Shown one piece after another: positions 1-12,400 of a DNA stretch of 64,000 nucleotides; the first letter of the stretch is position 1; each line of letters starts with the position of its first letter. A program made the position numbers and the translations under genes. Location: assembly GCA_032821775.1 (NCBI GenBank), contig JAVLRN010000005.1:2666001-2730000 (forward strand), written 5' to 3'. Origin of the DNA: Sanguinoderma infundibulare (taxonomy: Eukaryota > Basidiomycota > Agaricomycetes > Polyporales > Polyporaceae). The notes under the pieces were generated by a model. That model ran no database searches. It had not been told where the DNA came from and saw only the letters and a list, made by a program, of their open reading frames with translations.

Positions 1-2
1 CT

Positions 3-3000
3 CAGTGCCCAAAGTACAAGGATGCTGGCCAATCTGCATCAGCCACATTTCAGCATAAAGCCCACTTCCATGCTTAGTGTTTAGTTGACAAGGAAGAGGA
101 TGACATGCGAGATGGCTGGGGAGGATCTCAGCTAGAGTCTGATCAACACTCTCCCGATTCACAGCGTGAACCAGAGGGGGAGGATGATTCGGGCTCTGAC
201 AGCTCAGAAATCCTCCATGCTCATGCAATGCGCATCCTCGAACAGGAAGATGCACATCAAGACTTGGTGGAATTCCAACCAGTGACTGCAATGCGCGCGA
301 TGCGTGCAGTCACAGTTGAGGAAATTGAGGATGAATATTACATTCAGCAGTGCAGGTGTCGAGAGGACCCACAGAGCAAGGACTCTGGAGTCCAATTCAA
401 TGCAATGCGTGCCTCAAAAGCCCAGACACCAATGGAGTTTCGGTCGACTGTGCAGCGGAAAGATGAGTCTGCAACTGCACAGCCCAACCGTGACCCTGAT
501 GGTCAGGCTGTACTGAGTGCAATGGTCGAAATTGCTGGCAACCTGGCATACTCGATGTTCGACTCAGGCAGCACAACCAGTGGTGTTACTCCAGAGTACA
601 GCCATATCATGAAAACTCTCAAGGTTGTACTTGAGGATCAGGTCATTCTGCAGCTCGGTTGTGCAGGCTCTTGCTCCAAAATTAACTATGGAACACGAGC
701 CCCAGTCACAATTGGGCCACTGCAGAAGGAAATCACCTACTTTGACATGGTAAACTTGGATCAGTATGACTGTGTGTTTGGAACACCATTCATGAATGAA
801 CACGGAGTCGTGCTTGACTTCAAGAACTGAGAGATCATCATCCAAGGCCACCACATTCCAGCATTCAGTCATGAGGAGGACACTGCATTCCACACTAAGC
901 GTTGTCACGAGCAGAGCACAGAAAGGTCCAAGAATCCCAATTGACTCCCAAAGATTCACAGCGCATCTCACAAGCACAAGCAGACCACTGTGGAGGAAGT
1001 TGAGGATGTAGAGTGGCGTACCGCAAAAGAAAACTCCAAATTAGCTGCAGATCACCCCTCACTGTTGCTGTCTTCAGATGATGAAGACACTGATATAGAG
1101 GACAAGCCCCGCAATGTGCGGCGGCCCAAACCAAAGCCTGAGGAAGTGAAATACTCACCATGGAGGGTACACATCAACTACCCTGACCGTGAGTACTTCG
1201 CTTACTCTAGAGTGAAGAAGCGACCACATGAAAAGGTTAGCCCCATGCCAGGGATCGCTCCACATGACTATGTACCCATGCACTCATCCAAAGGAGTGAG
1301 GCATGATAAGTATGGTCATGAGGATCCACTCGGAGTGAATGAACAGATGGAACTAGAGATCAAGCAGTACTTCTGGAAGTCACCGGAAGGCACTGCAAAG
1401 GACAGCCCCCACCAGTCGCAATCAGAAGCGGACATCCCTGTGCTTTGAGCCAAATGGACTGAGGAGGTTGCTGATCTCACTGGTGAAATACCTCCTGAGC
1501 TACCACCATTCCGGGAGATAAACCACTGCATACCGCTGATAGATGAGAGTAAGCAGTACAATTACCACCATCCACAATACCCAGATGCTCTCAAAAGTGA
1601 ACTTCGAGAGAAGATGGACAAGTATCTGAAAGCAGGGTGGTGGGAGATGCGACCTGCACCACAAGCTGCACCACTTCTTTGTGTCTACAAAAAGAATGAT
1701 AAGCTGCGCACAGTAGTCGATGCCCGACAGTGCAATGAGAACACCATTAAGGATGTAACTCCATTCCCTGACCAGGAGAACATCCGCAATGATGTTGCGC
1801 AGTCACCATACCAGTCTAAGATTGATATGTCAGATGCCTACGAGCAGATCCACATCGAGGCTGCTGACATATGGAAGACTGCGTTTGCCACCATCTATGG
1901 GATGGCAGTCTCATTTGTTATGCAACAAGGAGACTGCAATGCACCTAGCACCTTTCAGCGACTCATGACTTGGATATTTCGTGAGTACATAGGTGTATTT
2001 GTGCACATATACCTGGATGATATATTTGTGTTTTCCAACTCGATTGAGGAGCATGAGCAACACCTCAAGCTCATGTTCGATCAGTTGCGTGAACACAAGC
2101 TGTTTCTCAGCAAGTTAAAGCTCGACTTGTACTCCACCAGCATGGACTGCCTGGAACACCTCATAGACAGCAAAGGGCTCCACGCTGACTCAGACAAGCT
2201 GTCATGCATCCGAGACTGGAGACCAATGTGCTCACTAGAGGAAGTACAGCAGTTCCTGGGACTGGTACAATATTTGGCCCATTTCTTACCAGATGTCTCA
2301 GCCTACACCTCACTGCTTGAGTCGATCTGCAAGAATGGTCAACCATTCCATTGGCGACCAATTCACCAGGCCTGCCTTGACCGCATCAAGGGCCTGGCGA
2401 GTCGCACTCCAATCCTGAAGCTGATTGACCCCAATTCCAATGAGCCTATCTGGGTAATAATAGATGCGTCCATCTATGGAGTTGGTGCAATGTATGGGCA
2501 AGGACCTGACTGGCGCACATGTTGGCCAGCAGGTTTCATGTCCAAGAAGTTCTCATCTACTCAATGCTCCTATCACACATATGAGCAAGAGGCTCTCGGT
2601 GTGATCGAAGCATTGATAAAGTGGGAGGACTGGCTGATTGGTCGCAATTTTTTCATTGTGACTGACCACCAGGCTCTTACTTAGAAGCACAAAGTCATCC
2701 ACGATTCACGCAACAGCAGGTTCATCTGCTGGGCAGAATACATCAATCGCTTTGATGCCACTATCATGCATGTCGATGGAGAGGAGAACAAAGTGGCAGA
2801 CTGTCTATCTTGCTATTATGAGAATGACATGCCTGCCGATGTTCACCCTCATGCCATGTATGTGAATGCGGACATTTGGCTCAATCCTGAGCTTGACGAA
2901 CTCCCTGAGCTACGCTGGGAGGAAGTTGAGCATGAGATTGCCCTCAGAGTTATGGAACTCAGAAGGAACTGCAAGACATCTGCCAAGGCAAGTGATCCAA

Positions 3001-4802
3001 ACAATGTGGCAAACACTTACTTTCAGCGCAAGCCAAAAGTGAGCAAGCCACAACATGTTAGGCCATACGACCACATCGAGAGCTGTGAACTTGAAGCAGC
3101 TGAGATGCACGTGGCTGCAGAAGTACCTGGGTCAACTGAGGGCAACTCTAGCCAGTCAGTTGTCCAGGAGAGCTTATCACAGACACCTACCACTGAGGCA
3201 GTCACTCCTACCCCTAATACTAGGGAAGTGGAGAATCCCACACTCAAAGATGCATTCCAAGATGGCCCTAAACTCGACACTATCATCAAGTCGGACCCTG
3301 GATTCATCCCTGCAATCAAGGCAGGATATGCAGAGGACTCACTATTTAAAAAGGTATTAGTGAGTCCCACTGCATACCCCAACTTCAGCCTGTGTGAGGG
3401 ACTCTTGTATGTCTGCACACGGCTGGGGTTTGAGTGCCTGTGCGTGCCTCGAGTTAAGTACAAAAACAAATGGAAGCTTACTGAGTTGGTACTTGACATG
3501 GGACATCGCACACTTGGCCACTTGGGTCCGCGCAAAACCAATGAATACCAGATGTCCAAAGCCAGCAACCGGTCAACTGCTGCCTGGTTGCACCCCCTGC
3601 CAATTCCCCTATTCCCCTGGCAATCGTCAGGAATGGACTTCCTTGACCCATTCCCTGATGTCGGTGGTTTTAACTACATTTGGATAGTTATATGCCACCT
3701 CACCAACATGATTCACCTGATACCCTGTCGAGTAACTGATACAGCCTCCGACCTCACAGTGATTTACATCTGTGAGGTCATTCATCTGCATGGTGTGCCT
3801 GAGACTATTGTCTCAGACCACGACTCAAAATTCACCTCGCGGTTCTGGCGTGAGGTGCACAGGCTACTTGGCACGAGTCTGTTGATGTCCACAGCATTTC
3901 ACCCACAGACTGATGGTGCAACTGAGCGTGCAATCCGCAATGTTGGGCAGATCTTGCGCTCAGTTGTGGACTCTGACCAGCGGAATTGGGTGGAGAAACT
4001 GCCTCTTGTTGAGTTCGCAATCAATACAAGTGTCAGCACCTCAACTGGTTTCGCTCCTTTTGAGCTCAATTATGGCTACATGCCAAAAATGAGCTCATTT
4101 CCAAATGTATCGAGCACGTTTCCTGGTGCGACTGCATTCGCTGAACGTGCTCACCACAATTTGGAGCAGACACACGATGCCTTGATCGCAGCGAGGGTTG
4201 TTAGCACTCACCAAGCTAACAAACATTGCTCTGATAGCATCCCCATGTTTCAGAAGGGCGATTTAGTTTTTTTATCAACAAAAAACTTATCGCTTCTGAA
4301 GGGACGTGCAAGGAAGCTTGCACCTAAGTATATTGGCCCATTTGCAGTGCTTGAAGCACACTCAGATACGGCCACATATACACTCAGCATACCACCAGAT
4401 TTGTGGTGTCATCGGGTGCACCCTACATTCAATGTGAGCCTACTGAAGCCACATGAACCAAATGATGATTTACTATTCCCTGCACACGGAGTCAAACATT
4501 TCTATGACTTTGGAATGCCTGTAAATCTTGAATGGCAAGTCAATGAGATCACCGGGCACCAGTGGACCAGCAAGGCACTCCAATTCCTCGTCCACTGGAC
4601 CACCAGTGAGCACACATGGGAAGTGCACAGCGAATGCGAAGAGCTGGAGGCTCTGGACGAGTATTTACGGCTACTCAGAATCGAGGATGTCACGAAGTTG
4701 CCCTGCAAGCCTCGTGACATCATGCAGATCTTATTGATCAGCAGCCGATCGCCAAGCACAGGTGGTGTGCCTGAACTGGCAGCCACCCGGCAATGGCCGT
4801 GA
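3..4802 (+). pseudogene. gag-protease-pol polyprotein of element 1, interrupted by five stops
   Basis: One frame runs from position 3 to the TGA at 4800-4802, with premature stops at 75-77 (TAG), 828-830 (TGA), 942-944 (TGA), 1446-1448 (TGA) and 2682-2684 (TAG). Seen in order: a gag tail (QCPKYKD); an aspartic protease with FDSGSTTSG near 555; reverse transcriptase with active site YLDDIFVFS near 2010; RNase H with IIDASIYGVGAMYGQ near 2455; an integrase core with GMDFLDPFP near 3630, VSDHDSKF near 3810 and HPQTDGATER near 3900; and a chromodomain-like tail (QFLVHWTTSEHTWEV) near 4580-4620. The integrase zinc finger keeps HRTLGH but I do not see its CxxC half, so about 25 residues seem to be missing or diverged near 3550. 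The protein would build the retrotransposon capsid and copy and insert its DNA. Confidence 0.88.
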
Positions 4803-4893
4803 ACCCCTCGATGAAGAAGTCTACCGACTGTCGCATCTGTGCATCAGTAGACTTCATCACTGCTCACTCCCCACCCTCTCGCTTCTCTATCCC

Positions 4894-7215
4894 ATGTCCG
4901 CTACTGCTGCTGTAAGTTCTGGCCAGCTGCCTCAACAGCCACTGCTACCAGGACATCAAGTCGGCATGCAAAATGTGCCTCACCCCAGCGCCACGCCCAC
5001 GTCTGGAGGGCTGGTCCCACCGCAAAACTGAGGCACTGGGCCAATGCCCATGGAACTCGACCCACCGGGTGCATTGAGAGGGGGAGGAACAGCCCCACCA
5101 CCAGGATATGGGTCTCTGCACCTGGTGAGTCCCACTCCCGCCTTCCCACAGTACTATGCGGCACCATCATACTCGCACGAGTACGCGCCGCCGCATTATG
5201 TGCATGCACCACTGACCAGGTATGCTGTCATGTACGGTACCAGGCCGGCCACGCAATACACATATCCCACGATGGCAGCACCCATGCAAGTGCCCATGTC
5301 TTTGCCGTACCCGGTGGAGACATGGCACTCACAGCAGCATCTTCAGGACCGCGTTGCTGAGCTTATTAGCCGCAATGCGGCCACTGAACTTGAGATGCAG
5401 CGGCTCCACACAGAAAATCTGGAGCTCCACCATGTGCAGGAGGCCGAGAGGACACCTTCCCCGCGTGGTCCAGAGTTCCACCCATACCAGCGGATGACCA
5501 CAGCCTATGGCAGCCCCAGCCATGACTCCTGCTGATCATGCAGCGATCAGAGGAGTTGTGGCTTGACTCCCTTGGTCCTGCCCACTCGGATGGGAACCCC
5601 CACCATCCAGTCTGCAGGGAGAAGCCCCGCGCAGACTGAGATGGCCCCCGTAGGTGTGTCAGTGCCATGGCATGCACCCAAACCGAGTGCTCCCAGCACT
5701 CGCGTGTGCACCGCTACTGACGCCCCAGATCCAGTCAGCCACCATGAGGGCCACAATGCTGCCGATGACTCCCCACTACTGGGGTCATCAGAGCATGCCA
5801 AACTGGGGCAGCGCGACCCATCGGTCGAGCTGCACCCACACTCAAAGTGGTACTGGCACTGGCGCTGCTCACCATGTGCAGTGCCCGAGCAAGCACCCAA
5901 GTACCATGATGAGGAGGACTCATGCCTCCCAGGCGCGGTGCTGCCGGACTTCGCAGTCAAGTACATTGGTCTGAAAGTGGAGGACAGGGAGGACACCTGC
6001 ATCAAATCAGCAGAAAAAAGGAGGGCTGCAGAGAAGGACATCCGCTTGACCAAGCAGCAGGACAGACCACAGCCTGAGCTTGGCGTATGGGCAGGCCTCA
6101 CCATCACAATGGCCAACCAGGCCCACAACCTGCGCCACCTCGCGCTCACTGAGCATGACATCCCCGTGGCTCGATTCTACCATGAGACACTGCAGCGGCT
6201 CCAGCACACCCATTTATGGTGCACTGAAGGCGAGCGCATCCTCGTCCAAACGTACACCACTGACTGCCACCATTTCCCTGCCGATGACTTCTACAACTCG
6301 TTGTGTGCCGCCCGTCACACACCAAAGCCGAGCAAAACCTCCATGCAAGTCGACCCTGCAGTTGATCCTATTCTGACTGCATCGGCCACTCCTGAGCCCC
6401 CCTCCTCTCCTACCCCTACCACCAGCTCTGCTCCTGCCGAAGACTACACCTCCATACATCATGTTATCCCTGCGAACATGCCCCACGACACTTGAAGCAT
6501 CCGCACGTCCTTCGGGATCCAATCTCACCTCTCCAGGATGATGGAGCTGGAAGATATTGTCTGCGCTTTCACCATGATACCCACGTCCAAGTGGTCTGTC
6601 ACCATGCGCAATGACAAGGGCTTTTCCCCACCACACAGTGACTCCACCTTCCGTGTTCCGCTCCTCGGCTATGCCATCGCTGAGGCATTTATCACCACCT
6701 GGCTCCCCGCCATTCCCACAGGACAGAGCATGCAGTTCAGTGAATCTGCATTCTTCTGGGGAATCATTGAGCTTTTCTCTCTCCCAAAGGTTTACGATTG
6801 GCTCATCGAACACAGCCAATATTGTCTCCTGCTCGCTGAGGAGCCGCAGTCATACCCTTACGACTACCGCAACCTTGGCCTCCATCACGTCGCCGCCTGG
6901 CTTTGCAGCCATGGCCTCGAACCCGATGGCCCCGGAAACCCCCAGACAAAACAATTGCGCAGCTACCTCAGCAAGTATGCCCTGCGCCTGCGCAGCTGGT
7001 TCGAGGGACACGTCGGTTCTGACTGCGATCATCCTTTCATTTACAAACCCACCTCTGTGGATGACCTTGTCCAGGATGCTTTTGTATCCCTCATCCCTGA
7101 CTATGGTGCCATATTCCGCTCGCCCCCTGTCTCTTACATTTCGGACACTACTGCTTCCCCCATTAATCCCAATCCCACTCCTTCCACTCCCGACGTAACA
7201 ATGTCAGGCAACTGA
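4894..7215 (+). pseudogene. extra reading frame between pol and 3' LTR of element 1, unknown function
   Basis: A second frame opens 91 nt after the pol stop and runs about 774 codons to the TGA at 7213-7215. It is broken only by three TGA stops at 5029-5031, 5533-5535 and 6493-6495. The N-terminal third is rich in Pro, Tyr and Met, with a short heptad-like stretch around 5350-5440 (DRVAELISRNAATELEMQRL). The middle is charged and the last 230 residues look globular, rich in Trp, Tyr and Phe (for example ESAFFWGIIELFSLPKVYDW). I do not recognise the family. It sits where env-like genes lie in some retroelements, but I see no clear signal peptide or membrane anchor. Loss only by stops suggests it was a real coding frame. 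Confidence 0.65.
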
Positions 7216-7294
7216 TCATTCATTTTATCACTGATATGCCCCCACTGCTATATACAGTTCCCCCACTACTTACCTGTCCCCGCATTGCTGGTCC

Positions 7295-7306
7295 AGAGGG
7301 GGAGGA
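7295..7306 (+). promoter_or_regulatory. polypurine tract of element 1
   Basis: An unbroken run of 12 purines lies directly before TGTTACAG, the expected start of a gypsy LTR. Such tracts prime plus-strand DNA synthesis in LTR retroelements. The position at the end of the last reading frame fits. Confidence 0.75.
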
Positions 7307-7585
7307 TGTTACAGATGTATGGTATAGTGCCCGATTATGTAATATCATAGATACCTGCCTGTACGTGCGGTAAGGCTTCCTCAGCCTTACCACCACCGCC
7401 CCACCTGCGTACCCCGTCGCCCTACAATATAGAACGTTGACAAGTCACGCTAGGGGCATCGGAAGGCCCACTCTTGTGTCTTTACACCAATGGACGTATT
7501 CTGCTGGGTTACTTAGATGAGGTCCGGCTCAATTGGCACAGATTGCCCACATCGAGCGAGTTCCAATAATAATAATGGTATGTGC
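7307..7585 (+). repeat. 3' LTR of element 1, first part, split by element 2
   Basis: The LTR begins TGTTACAGATG right after the purine tract. At 7585 the sequence passes into the LTR of element 2. The remainder should resume at 19633. No second copy of this LTR is in the window, so its far end is inferred. Confidence 0.65.
7582..7585. repeat. 4-bp target-site duplication of element 2, left copy (GTGC)
   Basis: GTGC lies immediately before the left LTR (TGAGATATGC) and again directly after the right LTR at 19629-19632. The LTRs begin with TG and end with CA, so the junctions look exact. Confidence 0.75.
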
Positions 7586-8676
7586 TGAGATATGCACAAA
7601 CTACCTAATAGAAAGTACTACTAGGTAAAGTGTGTCTGAAGTAATCGGACCAGGCTTTAGGTCAGATATTCCTCCAGGTGTTCGTGATAGTGATCAGAGG
7701 TATGGGGGATGATAAGTAAGGGTGAGGTATGGAAGGGGATAATAGAGAGCAAGCCTGTCAGAAGCTTTCTAACTCTCAGGAGGGAAGGCTATTGTGCACA
7801 GTTGCACCAGGAACACCTGTCAGAGGTGGGACTTCAGTCTGAGGGGAACTGAAATTGTCATTCTTGGGGGACCCAGCTGAGGTCCTTATATACTAGTAGC
7901 TACCTAGAACCAAATACAAATAAACAGGCTATTGTGCTATTGTGCTAAGTCTGGACAATAGGCTATAGACACAATACTGTATCTAAAAATAGCACAATAC
8001 TGTTAAAGTACTCATTGTCCTTGGACAATGAGTATATACAGGCTGTGAGAAATAATCCTATGGACAATAAAGGAATAAACAATAGTCCACCAATCAGCAT
8101 GGGAATAACATATCCATACCATGAAATATGCACAATCATAGTGCTATATACCTGAGAATATTCTCAAGTACAATAGGCTAGGATAAAAATTATCCTCAAA
8201 CAATTAAGTATGAGGAATAATAGGTCAAAGTTTGTAGTGTGGGAATGTTCAAAGGATAAAAGGATAGAGTATAATAGTCATTCCCAAATAACAATAAAGT
8301 CCCATCATACAAAAAGAAAAACCTGCGCTGACTGAGCATGTGCACAGTAATATGTATCAGTCATCATGCTTGAACCTTAGTCAGCCCTTTTCAGGTCATG
8401 TGCCAAGAACCAAATCATCTGTGCACCCTAGCAAACGAATAGAGAGTACATGTAGAGTCCATGCTAGATTGTGTTGTGCCTGGCATGCATCCTGCGTCTT
8501 GAGCTCTCGCCTTCCTCGCCAGGTCCTTCCTGGACTGACTCCCTGTCCTCCCTTCGCCCCGGCAGCTCTCTGAACCTAAAGATAGGCTCTTCAGAGCCAA
8601 GGCAGTTCCGGTGCTGAACCGGCTCTCCTACCAGCCTGTACCTGTCCAACAGATCAGTCATACACCGCGTATGACA
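7586..8676 (-). repeat. LTR of element 2 (3' LTR in element orientation)
   Basis: 1091 bp, starting TGAGATATGC and ending GTATGACA on the plus strand. It contains perfect inverted repeats: 12-bp arms with a 2-nt spacer at 8009-8034, a 14-bp palindrome at 8153-8166 (TGAGAATATTCTCA), and 7-bp arms with a 3-nt spacer at 8180-8196. The motif GGACAATA and its variants recur several times. The LTR is AT-rich compared with neighbouring host genes. The palindromes may be promoter or terminator structures of the element; this is inference. Confidence 0.93.
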
Positions 8677-9296
8677 ACCGCCCCACACTTGAAGTGCAAC
8701 GTCCCCGTTGCGAAGGCTGAGAAGAACAGGACCACGTACTCATAGCGCTTCCTAACCAGCCACTGAGCCAGTTGGAGAGGGAGGAAGCGAAGGAGCCTGA
8801 GCTCGAGTGGGAGGTCGTCCGCATTGAAGCTGCGCACTGGCAGGCAGAAGTCGGCGGAGGAGAGGATGGGACCAGACGAGGTCATGGAGGCGCCTTCATC
8901 GCTGCCATCCGAGGAGTCACCATCTCCAATGGTCTGCCCGTCCTCAAAGATCCATCCAGGGACGATGAAGTACCGCTCGCCATGTTGAAAGATGATGTCG
9001 GCGGGGTCATTGAAGACGCAGAGGGCGGGGATGTCGACATGAAAGTGGCGATAGTCGGATAGGTAAAAGATGGAGTTGAAGTGGAGGGTGGTGTCGGCGT
9101 CTGGGCCGAAGGGGAAGAGGGTCCACAGGCTGGTGGACTCACTGTGAGTGGTGCAGACCATGTTCGCCGGCATGGCGAAGCGGCTGGAGGGATAGAGAGG
9201 GATTCGTCGCGCAATGAAGGGCCTAAGGTCTGTGTTTGGGCCGAAGGCATGGACCATGATGCAGGTTTGAGGGGCAAACGTGATGGAGTAACGCAT
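8658..9296 (-). CDS. extra reading frame between pol and 3' LTR of element 2, unknown function
   Basis: An open frame of 212 codons starts 124 bp after the pol stop (in element orientation) and ends 19 bp inside the LTR. It is GC-rich compared with pol. The product looks globular, with aromatic and acidic stretches (HFHVDIPALCVFNDPADIIF, then GERYFIVPGWIFEDG), a low-complexity GDGDSSDGSDEG run and a basic C-terminal part. I do not recognise a domain. Like the extra frame of element 1, it lies in the env position, but the two proteins do not look alike. It may be a captured host fragment or an element gene. Confidence 0.5.
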   Translation of the reverse strand: MRYSITFAPQTCIMVHAFGPNTDLRPFIARRIPLYPSSRFAMPANMVCTTHSESTSLWTLFPFGPDADTTLHFNSIFYLSDYRHFHVDIPALCVFNDPADIIFQHGERYFIVPGWIFEDGQTIGDGDSSDGSDEGASMTSSGPILSSADFCLPVRSFNADDLPLELRLLRFLPLQLAQWLVRKRYEYVVLFFSAFATGTLHFKCGAVVIRGV

Positions 9297-9420
9297 AGTA
9301 AAGCAGGACGAGTGTCAGCACAGCTGAGAACGACGGGGGGATTGGGTGAGAAAGGTATCGATGGAGGCAAGGATTATATGAGAGGTAGGCACTGCGCCGC
9401 TTGACTGGCCAGGGCAGCGC

Positions 9421-12400
9421 TTATGCGAACCATTCATTAGAGTCTTCTGAGGATCTGCTCGCTTCGCTGTCGATCTCAGATTCTAGATCTTCATCTTCAT
9501 CTGAATCAGAGGCTGAATCTTTTGATAGATCTCGGGGCAACCTCGGCTTGTAGGGAATCACTCTGAATGCAGCATACCCCTGCCGAAGGAATGTGCCATC
9601 CAGTTCTGTCAGGATGTAGACATTATGCACTGTCTTCCGGTGTACTATGTATGGTCCAGAGTACCTTGGTGTATACTTGTCCACAAGGCCTGCATCCCTG
9701 GCTGAGTTTCGCACGAGGACAAGTGTACCTGGCTGGATGGGTAGCTTCTTCAGCCTGTGCCTAAAGCGCTTTTCAAACTGTTCCTTTGACCTGATTCTAG
9801 AGCGAAGTATAGTATCGCTTGCACGCTTAAGGTCTTGAGGACGCTTGTCTAGCTGCCGCATCCTCAAGGCTAGCAGTTCTGCTGAAGATAATCCTGCCTG
9901 GTACGTGCTGATCATGAATGTAGCCTCTGTAAGGTCAAAGGGGAGAATGGGATGGACACCATGAAGCAAATAAAAAGGGCTAAATCCTGTGGACCGCCGT
10001 GTGGTAACGCGGTCTGCAAAAAATGCCAGATGGACTTTCTTTGGCCATTGCTGAATATCTCCTTGACAATCTTTCAGGATTGCTTCACGGATGGTAAAAT
10101 GGCCTTGTTCGACAATGCCATTGCTGTGTTTATTATAGGGAGATATCTTGATTTGAGGAATGCCATACCGCTTCAGCAGTCGCTCAGTTGCTCCCTTAAA
10201 CTCCGTACCATTATCCGTGATAATTTCTGCAATATGTCCATACCGACAGATGATTTCCTCCCATAGAAACTTGGCAATGGTCTTCGCAGTGATCCTTCGC
10301 AGTGCACGACCTTCAGCTGCATGTGAGAGGTCATCGCGCGCTGCAATGATATACCTATATCCATTGACACTTGGCATAAACATGATGTCCACATAAATCT
10401 GAGAAAAAAGAGTGACAGGTGTGCGAATGGTGGGAGAGACCTCTATGCGCTTGGTGTTCCACAGTTGACATTGATGGCAGGTGCTTACATGATGCTTGAC
10501 ATCCTGAAATAGATTAGGCCAGTAGAATCGCTCGCGCACATGATGGAATACGCCATAGACTCCTCTGTGACCCAGCTTCTCATGAGCTTCTGTGAGGATG
10601 CTATACCGCTGATCGCTGTCAAGGACCACTGCTAAAGGTGATTTCTGATTGCGCCGCTTATACATCTTTCCTGCAGTCATGAAGAACTGAGTTGCTCGCT
10701 GTAGAAATCGCCTCTTTGCTTGGATAGATGGAAATGATGGAGTCTCTAAGGTCTCAAGAAAATGCTGAATGTTGTGGAGTGCCTGCTCTTGTTTACTGTC
10801 GGTCGCATGTAGAGCTGGCACTTCAGAATGTGTGGGGGTTATGGAATCCTTCCACATAAGGAATAGTGATGTCTCATCCATCCACTGATCCAGCTCTTTA
10901 GCCTCTTGCCTTTCCTCATCTGTTGGTCTCCTCCTTGAGAGGGCATCAGGTCCTCTGTGTTTGTCTGCAGGGACATGCTGTAGCTGAAAATCAAAGAGAA
11001 GTATTCCCTGAATCCAGCGATTGATAGTGGCATTTGGTTGAAGGTCAGGATTATTGAGCATATCCTTGATGTACTTCGCATCGACCTCAAGTATCAACTT
11101 TTTAATGCCAATAAGGTACAGCCTCCAATGTCGCAGTGCACGAAAGCATCCATACAGCTCTAGCTTGGGTTGGCTATACCTGGACTCTCGCTCATTGAAG
11201 GGAAGGGATCCATATCGCGCTGGCCTTCGCTGACCACTCTCATCCTCTTGAGAAAGAATAAACCCAACTGCAATATTGCTGGAGTCAATTGATATGTAGA
11301 CTGGCCTGTTACAGTTATAGTCTATAGGGTGTAGTGCTGGTGCAGAGGAGATTAACTGCTTGAGTCGCTGAAAAGCTCCTTCACGCCTCTGGTCCCATAT
11401 AAACTCCGCATCCTTTCTGATGAGTTCTGTCAAAGGCCGACAGATTTCTGAATATCCCTTGATCCAGATCCGCACTGTACCGCATAACCCTAAAAAGCCT
11501 CGCACATCCTTGACTGTCTGTAGTGCTGGCCACTTCTGAACTTTCTCAATCTTGACATCTTCTGGGAGTCGCCCTTTAGAACTACACTTTTGGCCAACAA
11601 TGATCACTTCAGGCTTGCAGATCTGCATTTTCTTTGCTGAAACTGTCGCACCTGCATGTGATAATCTGTGAAAAATCCTATGCACATCCAACGCATGTTC
11701 CCATATAAACCGTCTGATGCCAGGGTTCGCAGGAATAGTCTCTGGATTTCCCGCCTGATCAAGGTACTGGCTTTTGGGTCCTTTGATTGGGAGGTCATCA
11801 ATGAATATGTTTGCAGTGTGAGGGATTTCATCTTGTAGGATAAAAGTCATACAATTCTGGAATTCTGCGGGGGAATTGGTATATCCCTGAGGCATGCAGG
11901 TGATTCGCAGAAGTCCCAAAGGTGTCATGAAAGAGGTCATGTCTCTGCTATGTGGATCAACAATGCGCGCATCATATCCAGAAAATAGGTCAAACACTGT
12001 GTAGCATTGATATCCTGCAAATGGCTCCACAAAGTCATCCAGGATAGGTGGTACTCCTGCATCTCTTATACTGACTTTGTTAAGCGGCTGAAGGTCATGG
12101 ACCAATCGCAAGTCTCCATTCTTCTTCAGCACACAAAACCACCGCGAGCAATAGGATGCTTGACTCGGCTCATAAACTCCTGCAGCAATTTTCTCCCGAA
12201 TAATCTTAATGACCTTCTCCTTAATTCCTGGAGGTACTGGAATGTTGGGCAGCTTCCAGGCTTCATGAGGGACTACTGGCATAATGTATGGTGAAAAGTA
12301 ATCCTCCCGGAGTGTACCACGGTCATTATCCTCAAATGCAATGCACTTTTCATTAAGTCTGAGAATATGGAGGAACAGCTTCTCTTCTTCAGGCCATAGA

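Larger units (their letters stand above)
1..7585 (+). mobile_element. Ty3/gypsy chromodomain retrotransposon, decayed, 5' end outside window (element 1)
   Basis: Gag tail, aspartic protease, reverse transcriptase, RNase H, integrase and a chromodomain-like tail follow one another in a single reading frame, which is the Ty3/gypsy order. A second long frame, a purine tract and the start of an LTR follow. The LTR is interrupted at 7585 by element 2 and seems to resume at 19633. The 5' LTR lies left of the window. I see no frameshift over 7.2 kb, but there are eight in-frame stops, so the copy cannot make its proteins without read-through. Confidence 0.9.

Noticed and set aside
8340..8600. Small frames inside the LTRs (77 and 61 codons)
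   Set aside because: They lie wholly in the LTR, overlap on both strands and show no coding bias.
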